In this document: piece after piece, positions 1-6,890 of the stretch | Layout of the letters: each line of letters starts with the position of its first letter | Position numbering within the stretch: the stretch's first letter is position 1 | Assembly (NCBI RefSeq): GCF_045862395.1 | Contig: NZ_AP023087.1 | Coordinates: 1,984,001 to 2,048,000 of the forward strand | Source: Marinicellulosiphila megalodicopiae | Lineage (GTDB): Bacteria > Pseudomonadota > Gammaproteobacteria > Pseudomonadales > Natronospirillaceae | Direction: 5' to 3' | Length of the DNA: 64,000 nt | Program-made: the position numbers and the translations under genes | The notes under the pieces: generated by a model | The model's input: only the letters and a program-made list of their open reading frames with translations | What the model was told of the DNA's origin: nothing | The model's database searches: none

Positions 1-145
1 AATTGGACAGTAACTCAACAGTGGTGCGGCTGAAGTTTTTTTCGGATGCTTTGACTTTTTCTTCATTGGCAAAACACGCAGTGCTAGAAAGTAAAACAGC
101 GGAGGCGACTAAAATATTAAGAGGTCGGTTGAAAAAATGAGTCAT
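1..145 (-). CDS. N-terminal part of an exported protein (truncated by window edge)
   Basis: Reading leftwards from an ATG at 145, an open frame runs off the window after 48 codons. The N-terminus begins MTHFFNRPLNI, continues with a hydrophobic stretch and ends in ACFA-NEE, which is a classical type I signal peptide with a likely cut after the second Ala. The mature protein is therefore periplasmic or secreted. The visible mature part is charged (EEKVKASEKN) and too short to place in a family. An AT-rich stretch of about 155 bases separates it from hisI. Signal peptide and frame are seen directly; the function is unknown. Confidence 0.6.
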   Translation of the reverse strand, partial: MTHFFNRPLNILVASAVLLSSTACFANEEKVKASEKNFSRTTVELLSN

Positions 146-301
146 AAAAAGCCTATTATTATAGATATAGTGGTCAATATAGTGATTGATTGAGTTACCA
201 AGCATAGTGTACCTAAGATTACACAGATGGGGTTTTTTCAAAAAAGTTCAATGCTTTGGCTGATTTTATGCCATTTATTGGACTTGGATTGCAATAAATA
301 G

Positions 302-727
302 TCATATCTGATCCGCATCAGAGTTAATTATCACTTGAGCTTCACCTTGAGCATTTTCATTAATTTCTAGATAAAAGCAGCTGGTGCGATTGGTGTGGCA
401 AGCCGCCCCTTTTTGGTGAACTTGCATCAAAATACAGTCTCCGTCGCAGTCAAAACTTAAAGACTTTAGGGTTTGTCGGTGTCCTGATGATTCACCTTTG
501 CGCCAGTAACAATTGCGTGAGCGAGACCAGTAACACACTTGTTTTGTCTCTATGGTTTCTTTTAATGAGTGAATATTCATCCAAGCAAGCATTAACACTT
601 CTTTAGTTTTATGATCTTGTGCAATAGCGCTGATCAAACCGTCTTCGTTAAATTTAACTTGTGACAATACTTTGTCCAGTTCTATAGCTGATCCTTTGGT
701 TAAGGATTCGAATGATTTAAATGTCAT
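302..727 (-). CDS. hisI: Phosphoribosyl-AMP cyclohydrolase, stand-alone HisI in the zinc-uptake operon
   Basis: HisI opens the purine ring of phosphoribosyl-AMP in histidine synthesis and needs zinc and magnesium. The 141-residue protein has the family motif CYWSRSR near residue 65, the acidic cluster DCDGD at 93-97, and all three zinc-ligand cysteines (C94, C110, C117, the last two in GAACHTNRTSCF). No HisE domain is fused. I chose the ATG at 727, not 772, because homology starts there and an AGAAG stretch precedes it. The start lies inside the last 11 bases of znuB, so translation is probably coupled. No other his gene is nearby. HisI paralogues beside zinc-uptake genes are known members of Zur regulons, so this may be a low-zinc copy. 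Confidence 0.93.
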   Translation of the reverse strand: MTFKSFESLTKGSAIELDKVLSQVKFNEDGLISAIAQDHKTKEVLMLAWMNIHSLKETIETKQVCYWSRSRNCYWRKGESSGHRQTLKSLSFDCDGDCILMQVHQKGAACHTNRTSCFYLEINENAQGEAQVIINSDADQI

Positions 728-1535
728 GGAACGACTTCTTTTGAATTGAGTTAATAAAATAAGAAACACCAAGGGTTAACGCAAATAAACTGGCACAACT
801 TACTACGATAGAAGGGCCGCTTGGTGTATCAAATGCGTAGGACATAAATAAACCAAGTAACACTGAGCTTATGGCAACTAGAGCTGCATATAGCGCCATT
901 GAAAATGGAGTTTTGGCTAATAAACGTGCGCAAGCAGCGGGCATAATTAGCATCGCAGTAATTAATAGAACCCCTACTAATTTCATAGCCACGGCAATTA
1001 ATAGTGCAATTACAAAGGTAAATGTTAATGTGTAACGAGTTACTTTAACGCCTTCTGCTTTGGCTAATGATTCATTAATACTGATTAATAATAACGGCTG
1101 CCAAATGATTTTTAGGGTGATTAATGCAATGCCTGCCATAACAGCACACACTGCCACATCTATCCAGTTCACGGTTAATAAATCACCAAATAAAATGCTT
1201 TCAATATTGGTGCGCTCGTTGGGCATGAGTTTTAAAACGATGATGCCTAATGCTAAAGCCAGGTGAGATAAAATACCTAATAAAGTATCACTTGGAATTT
1301 TCTTTTGTTGTTGTAATCCCAAAAGAAGTAGGGCGCATAAGAAGCAAACCATCACAACGCCAACAGTTACGTTGACATTAAAAAACAAACCAATAGCAAT
1401 GCCTAGTAATGCGCTGTGTGCCATAGTGTCACCAAAATACGCCAAGCGTCGCCATAACACAAAGCAGCCTAAAGGACCTGAGGCTAAACCTAAAAAACTG
1501 CCAACCAGTAAGGCGCGAATAATAAACTCTTCCAT
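717..1535 (-). CDS. znuB: Zinc ABC transporter, permease subunit ZnuB
   Basis: This 272-residue, very hydrophobic protein is the membrane channel of the high-affinity zinc importer. The N-terminal FLGLASGPLGCFVLWRR and the FGDTMAHSALLGIAIG segment are typical of the ABC-3 family permeases (ZnuB/MntB type), and seven to eight membrane segments can be counted. Its start codon overlaps the znuC stop by one base (TAATG) and its end overlaps hisI by 11 bases, so znuC-znuB-hisI is a tightly coupled operon. The length is normal for the family (about 260-280). The presence of znuA across the intergenic region and His-rich partners make zinc the likely substrate; manganese is less likely. Confidence 0.95.
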   Translation of the reverse strand: MEEFIIRALLVGSFLGLASGPLGCFVLWRRLAYFGDTMAHSALLGIAIGLFFNVNVTVGVVMVCFLCALLLLGLQQQKKIPSDTLLGILSHLALALGIIVLKLMPNERTNIESILFGDLLTVNWIDVAVCAVMAGIALITLKIIWQPLLLISINESLAKAEGVKVTRYTLTFTFVIALLIAVAMKLVGVLLITAMLIMPAACARLLAKTPFSMALYAALVAISSVLLGLFMSYAFDTPSGPSIVVSCASLFALTLGVSYFINSIQKKSFHDI

Positions 1536-2335
1536 TATGGTTGCTCGCTATTGTTTGAGTGATTGTGTTGATGAATGCTGTGGTTGTGGTCGTGAGTACA
1601 GGCTTTAACTTGCCCGTCTAAGGCATGATCGTGGTCGTGGTCGTGTTGATAATAACCCACATTTTTTGCGATTTTATCACCAAAAATATTTATGAATTCA
1701 GGGTGTTTAGATATGGATTCAGGCTCACCAAAACAGCAAATATGTTGATTTAAACAAATCACTTGGCTGGTTTGTGCCATGACCACATGTAAATCATGAG
1801 AGATCATCAAAACGGCGCATTTTAATTCTTTTTGAATTTGGTGAATGAGTGCGTAAAGTTCCGCTTCACCATGAAAATCAATGCCTTGGGCGGGTTCATC
1901 TAAAATCAATAATTGAGGTCGGCTCAAAATCGCACGGGCTAATAACACGCGTTGTAATTGACCACCGGATAAACCTTGAATTTTTTGATCTTTTAAATGC
2001 GCAATGTTTAATAACTGAAGCGTTTCATCTAATTTATCGGTTTTGGTTTGATTAAGTAAAATAAATCCAGCCACATTAATTGGTAAACGATCATCAATAT
2101 GAAACGCTTGGGGGACATAACCGACACTTAAATTGTGTGATTTAACGATTGTTCCACTTGTTGCACGGGTAATACCCAATATGAGTTTGACTAAGGATGA
2201 TTTACCCGCGCCATTAGGGCCAATGAGTGTAATGATTTCATTGGGTAAAATATCAAAACTGACATTTTGCAAAATAGTCTTATTTTGAAGGATTAAATTG
2301 AGATTTTGGATTTGCACTAAGGCTTGGGAATTCAT
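1535..2335 (-). CDS. znuC: Zinc ABC transporter, ATPase subunit ZnuC
   Basis: ZnuC powers zinc import at the inner face of the cytoplasmic membrane. The 266-residue protein shows Walker A GPNGAGKSS at 39-47, the ABC signature LSGGQ at 122-126 and Walker B LLILDE at 142-147. The last 40 residues are packed with His and Asp (HDHDHDH, then HDHNHSIHQHNH), a tail seen in ZnuC proteins and thought to bind or sense metal. The gene is the first of the leftward znuC-znuB-hisI operon and diverges from znuA. The ORF fits the family length plus the His tail, and its start at 2335 leaves a 66-base divergent promoter region. Confidence 0.96.
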   Translation of the reverse strand: MNSQALVQIQNLNLILQNKTILQNVSFDILPNEIITLIGPNGAGKSSLVKLILGITRATSGTIVKSHNLSVGYVPQAFHIDDRLPINVAGFILLNQTKTDKLDETLQLLNIAHLKDQKIQGLSGGQLQRVLLARAILSRPQLLILDEPAQGIDFHGEAELYALIHQIQKELKCAVLMISHDLHVVMAQTSQVICLNQHICCFGEPESISKHPEFINIFGDKIAKNVGYYQHDHDHDHALDGQVKACTHDHNHSIHQHNHSNNSEQP

Positions 2336-2401
2336 CTAAGGGCTGAATATATAACGAAAAAATGATATTGTAACCGATTGTCTTTGTTTAGCGAATGAAA
2401 A
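2336..2401. promoter_or_regulatory. Divergent znuC / znuA promoter region
   Basis: The 66 bases between the divergent start codons must hold both promoters and, by analogy with other znu loci, a Zur operator. I see AT-rich blocks around 2348-2356 and 2366-2374 but no clean copy of the gammaproteobacterial Zur palindrome, so no operator is marked. The assignment rests on gene layout, not on a recognised motif. Confidence 0.45.
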
Positions 2402-3361
2402 ATGAAAATGCCTAAAAGATTCTCTCTTAAACCCTTATTTATGATTGTTTGTGCTCTGTTTTTATTCAGCTGTAGTGAAAACAAACAAACAGTAGTACAG
2501 GATGATCAAACAATCCGTGTGGTCAGTACCATTAAACCGCTGCATTTTATTGCCGATGCATTATTAAAAGAGGTGGGAGAGTCAACATGGTTAATAAAAT
2601 CCCCTGATGTACACGGATATCAATTAACACCATCTGATATAAAACTGATTAATCGTTCCGATATGCTTATTGGGATTGGGGAATTTTTTGAGGGCAATGT
2701 GACTGAATTGTTTACAGAAAAAGATTTTTCCTTTGATGATTATCAAGCGAAATTAGCTTTATTGCCATTAAGAGATGGATTGATTTGGGGGGATCATGAT
2801 CATGTTTCTCACGATGAGCACGATGAGCATGAAATCCATGCTAAACACATCGACATGCACTTTTGGTTGTCGAGCAAAAATGCGCTTTTGTTTGCTAAAG
2901 CGTTGTCAGAAAAGTTAATTCAGATCTTTCCTCAACATGCGTTTAAAATTGAGCAAAACCTTGAGCACTTTGTACAAGAAATCAATGCACTTGAAATCAG
3001 TATAAAACAAAGACTTGCTCAATCTGAACCACCAAGTTTTATGGTGTTTCATGATGGGTTTCATTATTTTACCCATCAGTTTGGGTTGGAGGAGCAAGCG
3101 GCAATTGTTAGCGATCCTTCACAGCAGGTTGGTATTAAAACGTTACTTGAATTAAAAGATTTGATGGTGAAAACAAAGGTGAGTTGTATTTTTGTAGAAC
3201 CGGGTTTTAATGAATCGCTTACCAAAACATTATTAGAGTCCGTAGAAAGTGAGTCGAAAGTTAAAGTAAAAATACTGTATTGGGATCCAATTGGTATGAA
3301 AGCTGAGCGTTATCAAGATTTAATAATGGGTTTGTTTGATGGGTATTTAGATTGTAAGTGA
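2402..3361 (+). CDS. znuA: Zinc ABC transporter, substrate-binding lipoprotein ZnuA
   Basis: ZnuA captures zinc in the periplasm and hands it to ZnuB. The 319-residue protein starts with a lipoprotein-type signal ending FLFSC (Cys about 24), so it is probably anchored, unlike soluble E. coli ZnuA. It has the family order: IKPLHFIADALL near the N-terminus, a His/Asp-rich loop around residues 137-158 (DHDHVSHDEHDEHEIHAKH), the ligand segment DMHFWLS, then FMVFHDGFHYF and a C-terminal VFVEPGF-like segment. The His-rich loop distinguishes zinc-binding members from manganese-binding relatives. It is transcribed away from znuCB-hisI and ends at a strong shared terminator. Confidence 0.95.
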   Translation: MKMPKRFSLKPLFMIVCALFLFSCSENKQTVVQDDQTIRVVSTIKPLHFIADALLKEVGESTWLIKSPDVHGYQLTPSDIKLINRSDMLIGIGEFFEGNVTELFTEKDFSFDDYQAKLALLPLRDGLIWGDHDHVSHDEHDEHEIHAKHIDMHFWLSSKNALLFAKALSEKLIQIFPQHAFKIEQNLEHFVQEINALEISIKQRLAQSEPPSFMVFHDGFHYFTHQFGLEEQAAIVSDPSQQVGIKTLLELKDLMVKTKVSCIFVEPGFNESLTKTLLESVESESKVKVKILYWDPIGMKAERYQDLIMGLFDGYLDCK

Positions 3362-3366
3362 TTTAT

Positions 3367-3400
3367 AAAAATGGACTAGCCACAGTGGCTAATCCATTTT
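3367..3400. terminator. Bidirectional terminator between znuA and the MscS gene
   Basis: A 16-base stem with one mismatch (AAAATGGAcTAGCCAC pairing with GTGGCTAaTCCATTTT) lies between the convergent znuA and MscS-family genes. The A and T runs at its two ends allow termination in both directions. Confidence 0.85.
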
Positions 3401-3413
3401 GCTATTAGGTCGG

Positions 3414-4472
3414 TTATTTTTGTTCGATGTTGAAAAGTGTTTGTGTTGGAAATGCAAATTCTAATTTTGCTGCATTAAACTGAGTCAAAACGCTTAAGTT
3501 AATTGCGCTTTGAGTTTTGGCAATATCTTGCCCTTTTGTAATGTAATAAATAAACATGACATTCAAAGAAAAATCCCCAAAGCCATTAAATGACACAATT
3601 GAGTTTTCTTCAGTTGACGCGTTTTGAGTATTGATCTGAGTTAAAATCTCTAAAGCCTGTTGAATTTTTTCTGGTTGTGTATCGTAAGTTAAACCTAAGT
3701 TTAAAACCACTTTTCGTGATGGCTCCAGAGTAATGTTTTCAACAGGTGCATCTGAAAATTTTGCATTGGGAATGGTGACAATGCGACCCTCTAAAGTTTT
3801 TAATCGAGTGCTGCGTACTCCAATTTCTATGACTGTCCCGTCATATCCTGCAATTTTAATACGATCTTGAATTCTAAATGGTTTGTCCGTAAAAATAGTG
3901 AAGCCACCAAATACATTGGAAACCGTATCTTTAGCTGCCATGGCCAGTGCTAAGCCACCAATACCTAAGCCCGCAATCAGCGCGGCGACATCGTAGCCGG
4001 CATTATTTAATCCAATAATAATGGCCATGGTCCAGATAATAAGTTTGACGCCTTTACTTAAAATAGGAGCTAACTGATCATCTAAATCGCTTTCGGTTTT
4101 GTCGGTAAAGGGAATGATGTATTGATTATATAAGGCATCAAAAAGCCGACTAAGCAACCAGCCTATTAATAACGCAACGATTACCTGATAAGCATTTGAT
4201 AAAATTTTGCTAAAAGTTTCAGATAGGACGAGTTGGTTTAAAGCAAACCAAAATCCGACAACAATCACCATAAATACTGCAGGTTCTTCTACCATATCAA
4301 CAATGATATCGTCTAATTTGCCTTTGCTTTTATTGGTAAAAATTCGCACGAATTTAGAAAAAGCCCAGTAAATAATTTTACCAAGCAATACAGAAAGTAC
4401 GATTAATGAAAGAGAAATTATCCAGCTTTGAATAGTGTTGCCATAATAGGTTTGGGATAGAAAATCGAACAT
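3414..4472 (-). CDS. MscS-family mechanosensitive ion channel
   Basis: Small-conductance mechanosensitive channels release solutes during osmotic downshock. The 352-residue protein has about four hydrophobic segments in its first half and then the conserved pore helix and beta domain of MscS: GLGIGGLALAMAAKDTVSN followed by FTDKPFRIQDRIKIAG, GTVIEIGVRSTRL and IVTIPNAKFSDAPVEN. It is longer than E. coli MscS (286) and has more membrane helices than the core three, like the YnaI/MSL-type members. It stands alone, converging on znuA. A short AT-rich gap separates it from the small Cys-rich gene, which reads in the same direction. Channel type is clear; gating and ion preference cannot be told. 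Confidence 0.92.
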   Translation of the reverse strand: MFDFLSQTYYGNTIQSWIISLSLIVLSVLLGKIIYWAFSKFVRIFTNKSKGKLDDIIVDMVEEPAVFMVIVVGFWFALNQLVLSETFSKILSNAYQVIVALLIGWLLSRLFDALYNQYIIPFTDKTESDLDDQLAPILSKGVKLIIWTMAIIIGLNNAGYDVAALIAGLGIGGLALAMAAKDTVSNVFGGFTIFTDKPFRIQDRIKIAGYDGTVIEIGVRSTRLKTLEGRIVTIPNAKFSDAPVENITLEPSRKVVLNLGLTYDTQPEKIQQALEILTQINTQNASTEENSIVSFNGFGDFSLNVMFIYYITKGQDIAKTQSAINLSVLTQFNAAKLEFAFPTQTLFNIEQK

Positions 4473-4586
4473 ATGAAATCCTTAAAATTTCAAAAAATTA
4501 TGTGTTAAACACGAATATATTTGGGGCGCGTATAATAAGAGTTGTTGCTCATAAAGGCAATGATCATGTTATGAGCTCATTATTTA

Positions 4587-4784
4587 TTAAAAACTTTCAT
4601 TTTCACTGCGAACATAAACATTGACGGATTCATCGAATTCGATTTGTATTTGAAAGATGATAGGGCGACAACATACTTGGCAGTCTTCGATGTATTCTTG
4701 ATTTTCATCTAAAACTTCTATGATGACATTGATGGTTTCACCGCAATAAGGGCAGGATACATTTTTTTCTATTAATCCATTCAT
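4587..4784 (-). CDS. Small CPXCG-motif cysteine-rich protein
   Basis: This 65-residue protein belongs to the CPXCG family of small putative zinc-ribbon proteins. It has CPYCG near residue 11 and a second pair, CQVCCRP, near residue 36, so four cysteines could hold one metal. I start it at 4784 (MNGLIEKN) because an AAGGA sequence lies six to seven bases upstream and the residues encoded by the longer frame do not fit the family. The ribosome site overlaps the end of the upstream hydrolase gene (13-base gap), suggesting co-transcription. The family has no firmly known function. Confidence 0.85.
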   Translation of the reverse strand: MNGLIEKNVSCPYCGETINVIIEVLDENQEYIEDCQVCCRPIIFQIQIEFDESVNVYVRSENESF

Positions 4785-4797
4785 GTGGGGTCCTTGT

Positions 4798-5676
4798 TTA
4801 TTTGGTCGTATGTAACTCAAAAAATGGAATGATTTCATCTAATATTGATTGTTTTGTAGGCAGCATCCACATCATATTTTTAATCATATCGACATGATTC
4901 ATTTGAGTATAAAATTTAGTAGTGACAAGGCCGTTTTTTTCAATAATTTTATTGGATAATAATTCGATATTTCTGCGATAAACCAATTTGTCTTGTTCGC
5001 CCCAAATTAATAACATGGCAGGCTCATTTCCTTCTATAAAATGGGTTACTTGCATTTGGGAATAGTCATCTTCAACAGGTGAGAAAATGGCTTTTAGATT
5101 ATCGGTGTTTGGCTCAAAGTCGTATGGGCCTGCTAATCCTGCAAAGGCATTAATGATAGAATGATCCAGTCCATATGGCGCCAAGTATTCATTGTTGGCG
5201 CAGATCATCGCCCCAATATATGCCCCGGCCGAATGGCCAGAGATATAAAGTTGATTGGAGTCTCCTCCATATTGCTCAATGAATTGGTGTACCCAGGCGA
5301 CGGCTTTAGCGCCATCTTGTATAAACTCAGGAAATTTCACTTTTGGGAATTTTTCATAATCTGCAATTACAGTGATGTATCCTTTATTGGCAAAGGCCTC
5401 TCCCATAAATTGATACATCTGTTTATTGCCATCTTCAAAACTGCCACCATAGAAAAATATCACAACGGGTAATTTGGTTTGTGTTTTTATATTCTTGGTA
5501 GTTGACGGCTCAGGGATATAAATGTCCAGTAATTGCCATGGCTGACTGCCGTAGCTGATATTTTTATGTTGTTGGTTGTTAGAAAATTTTGCAGGAACAT
5601 TAGCAACAAAAAGTCCAATTTTTGCGCAACCAGAAGAAACTAGTAGCGTGAATAAAAGCATGCTTTTTTTTAACAT
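4798..5676 (-). CDS. Alpha/beta-hydrolase lipoprotein (esterase-like)
   Basis: The protein (292 residues) starts with a lipoprotein signal ending LLVSSGC (Cys17), so it is anchored in the envelope. Its hydrolase core shows an oxyanion-type FFYGGSF at 75-80, the nucleophile motif GHSAG at 147-151 (Ser149), Asp229 in WGEQDKL and His261 in QMNHVDMI, which together complete a Ser-Asp-His triad. This pattern fits the carboxylesterase/BD-FAE group, which acts on small esters or N-formylated products. Neighbours give no substrate: a small Cys-rich gene follows at once. A long AT-rich intergenic stretch separates it from the divergent FNT transporter gene. Confidence 0.85.
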   Translation of the reverse strand: MLKKSMLLFTLLVSSGCAKIGLFVANVPAKFSNNQQHKNISYGSQPWQLLDIYIPEPSTTKNIKTQTKLPVVIFFYGGSFEDGNKQMYQFMGEAFANKGYITVIADYEKFPKVKFPEFIQDGAKAVAWVHQFIEQYGGDSNQLYISGHSAGAYIGAMICANNEYLAPYGLDHSIINAFAGLAGPYDFEPNTDNLKAIFSPVEDDYSQMQVTHFIEGNEPAMLLIWGEQDKLVYRRNIELLSNKIIEKNGLVTTKFYTQMNHVDMIKNMMWMLPTKQSILDEIIPFFELHTTK

Positions 5677-5785
5677 TTTCTACTTTCTATAAAAATAACA
5701 AGGGTCCAGAGTATCATACATAAATATGACAATCAGAAAATATCAATTTGAAATATGGAAGAAAATCCTGAAAAAATAATGCTTT

Positions 5786-5847
5786 GCGCACTAAAATGTG
5801 GCCTGAGGTTGTTTCTAAGTTTTTTATTGTGCGTTGTTGTGGTGCGC
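5786..5847 (+). promoter_or_regulatory. Two NtrC-like enhancer sites
   Basis: Two sites resemble the NtrC dyad TGCACY-N4-RGTGCA. The first, GCACTAAAATGTGG (5788-5801), matches the spacing with one half-site mismatch and one flanking mismatch. The second, TGCGTTGTTGTGGTGCG (5831-5847), has a perfect right half TGGTGC and a left half that differs by transitions. They lie about 105-165 bases upstream of a sigma-54 promoter match, the usual enhancer distance. Assignment is by eye. Confidence 0.45.
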
Positions 5848-5952
5848 CTAGATTGTTTGATGTTTTTCCTATTTTGTCTATTTGGTTGTATTTTTTAAGA
5901 ATATAGCCGTTATTTTAAGTTATTTTGAGTGATTTTGAGTGATTTGTTGCGT

Positions 5953-5968
5953 TGGCATGTTAATGGCT
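5953..5968 (+). promoter_or_regulatory. Candidate sigma-54 (RpoN) promoter of the FNT-kinase-cynS cluster
   Basis: TGGCATGTTAATGGCT matches the sigma-54 consensus TGGCAYR-N4-TTGCW at every defined position but one, with the invariant GG and GC ten bases apart. It lies 54 bases upstream of the FNT start and would give a leader of roughly 45 bases. No good sigma-70 promoter stands out here. A small GACCCC/GGGG hairpin (about 5980-5997) sits in the leader. The rest of the 346-base gap is AT-rich with a short TTTTGAGTGA direct repeat. Confidence 0.6.
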
Positions 5969-6022
5969 TTGTGGGTATCAGACCCCATGTCGGGGCATTA
6001 TTGTTGATAAGAGGAATCTAAA

Positions 6023-6835
6023 ATGGCGTATATCGAACCTTCTGAATTTGTCACCAAAATGGTGGATAACGGGGAATCTAAAATTTACATGTCTGTAAAA
6101 GACACAATCATTCGTGCTTTTATGGCGGGGGCAATTTTGGGTTTAGCTGCTGTATTTGCTATTACAGTTGCAACAAAAACAGGGTCTCCAATTTTGGGTG
6201 CGTGTTTGTTCCCTGTTGGTTTTATTATGTTGTATTTAATGAAATTTGATTTGTTGACCGGTGTTTTTACACTTGTTCCATTAGCATTGTTGGATAAACG
6301 TCCAGGTGTCACCGTGGGTCAAGTGTTAAGAAACTGGGGTTTGGTGTTTGTCGGTAATTTTGGTGGTGCATTAATGACTGCTTTTTTTATGTCATTCATT
6401 TTAACTTATGGTTACAACACCGATGGTGGCGCAATCGCAGCTAAAGTGGCGACGATTGGTGAATCAAGAACTGTAGGTTACCAAGAGCATGGCTTTGCTG
6501 GTTGGATTACGATTTTCATTCGAGGCATGTTGTGTAACTGGATGGTATCTATGGGAGTAGTAGGTGCAATGATTTCAACGTCTGCAACGGGTAAAATGGC
6601 TGCAATGTGGATGCCTGTAATGTTGTTCTTTTACATGGGTTTTGAACATTCAATTGTTAATATGTTCTTGTTTCCATTTTCTATGATTATGGGCGGTGAT
6701 TTCACGGTAATGGATTATTTAGTATGGAATGAAATTCCAACTGCATTGGGTAACTTAGCTGGCGGATTCTTATTAGTAGGTTTGCCTCTGTATTTAACTC
6801 ATGTTCGTACAAGTCCTCAGCGTAAAATTGCTTAA
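6023..6835 (+). CDS. Formate/nitrite transporter (FNT) family channel
   Basis: FNT proteins are pentameric membrane channels for formate, nitrite, hydrosulfide or similar small anions. The 270-residue protein has six membrane segments and FNT landmarks: an N-terminal amphipathic helix, the FDLLTGVF loop, NWGLVFVGNFGGALMTAF, the repeat-related MLCNWMVSMGV with FFYMGFEHSIVNMF, and a final GNLAGGFLLVG. The gene precedes a phosphatase/kinase fusion and cyanase, so nitrite, or possibly cyanate, is a more fitting substrate than formate. A GAGG ribosome site lies at about 6011-6014. An RpoN promoter match upstream suggests nitrogen control. Family is certain; substrate is inferred. Confidence 0.92.
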   Translation: MAYIEPSEFVTKMVDNGESKIYMSVKDTIIRAFMAGAILGLAAVFAITVATKTGSPILGACLFPVGFIMLYLMKFDLLTGVFTLVPLALLDKRPGVTVGQVLRNWGLVFVGNFGGALMTAFFMSFILTYGYNTDGGAIAAKVATIGESRTVGYQEHGFAGWITIFIRGMLCNWMVSMGVVGAMISTSATGKMAAMWMPVMLFFYMGFEHSIVNMFLFPFSMIMGGDFTVMDYLVWNEIPTALGNLAGGFLLVGLPLYLTHVRTSPQRKIA

Positions 6836-6856
6836 TTAAAAATCAATTAACTAAAC

Positions 6857-6890
6857 AAGGAGATCTTCGTTAGCGCGAAGATCTTTTTTT
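6857..6890 (+). terminator. Terminator-like hairpin between the SD and start codon of the kinase gene
   Basis: A perfect nine-base stem AGATCTTCG / CGAAGATCT (6861-6869 and 6876-6884) with a six-base loop is followed by a T run to 6890. The ATG of the next gene begins at 6891. The only Shine-Dalgarno sequence, AAGGAG (6857-6862), overlaps the foot of the stem and is 28 bases from the ATG. The hairpin may partly terminate transcription, bring the SD closer to the ATG when folded, or both. Confidence 0.75.

Noticed and set aside
2336..2401. Zur operator between znuC and znuA
   Set aside because: Expected from context, but no good palindrome of the known type could be read; left as an untyped promoter region.
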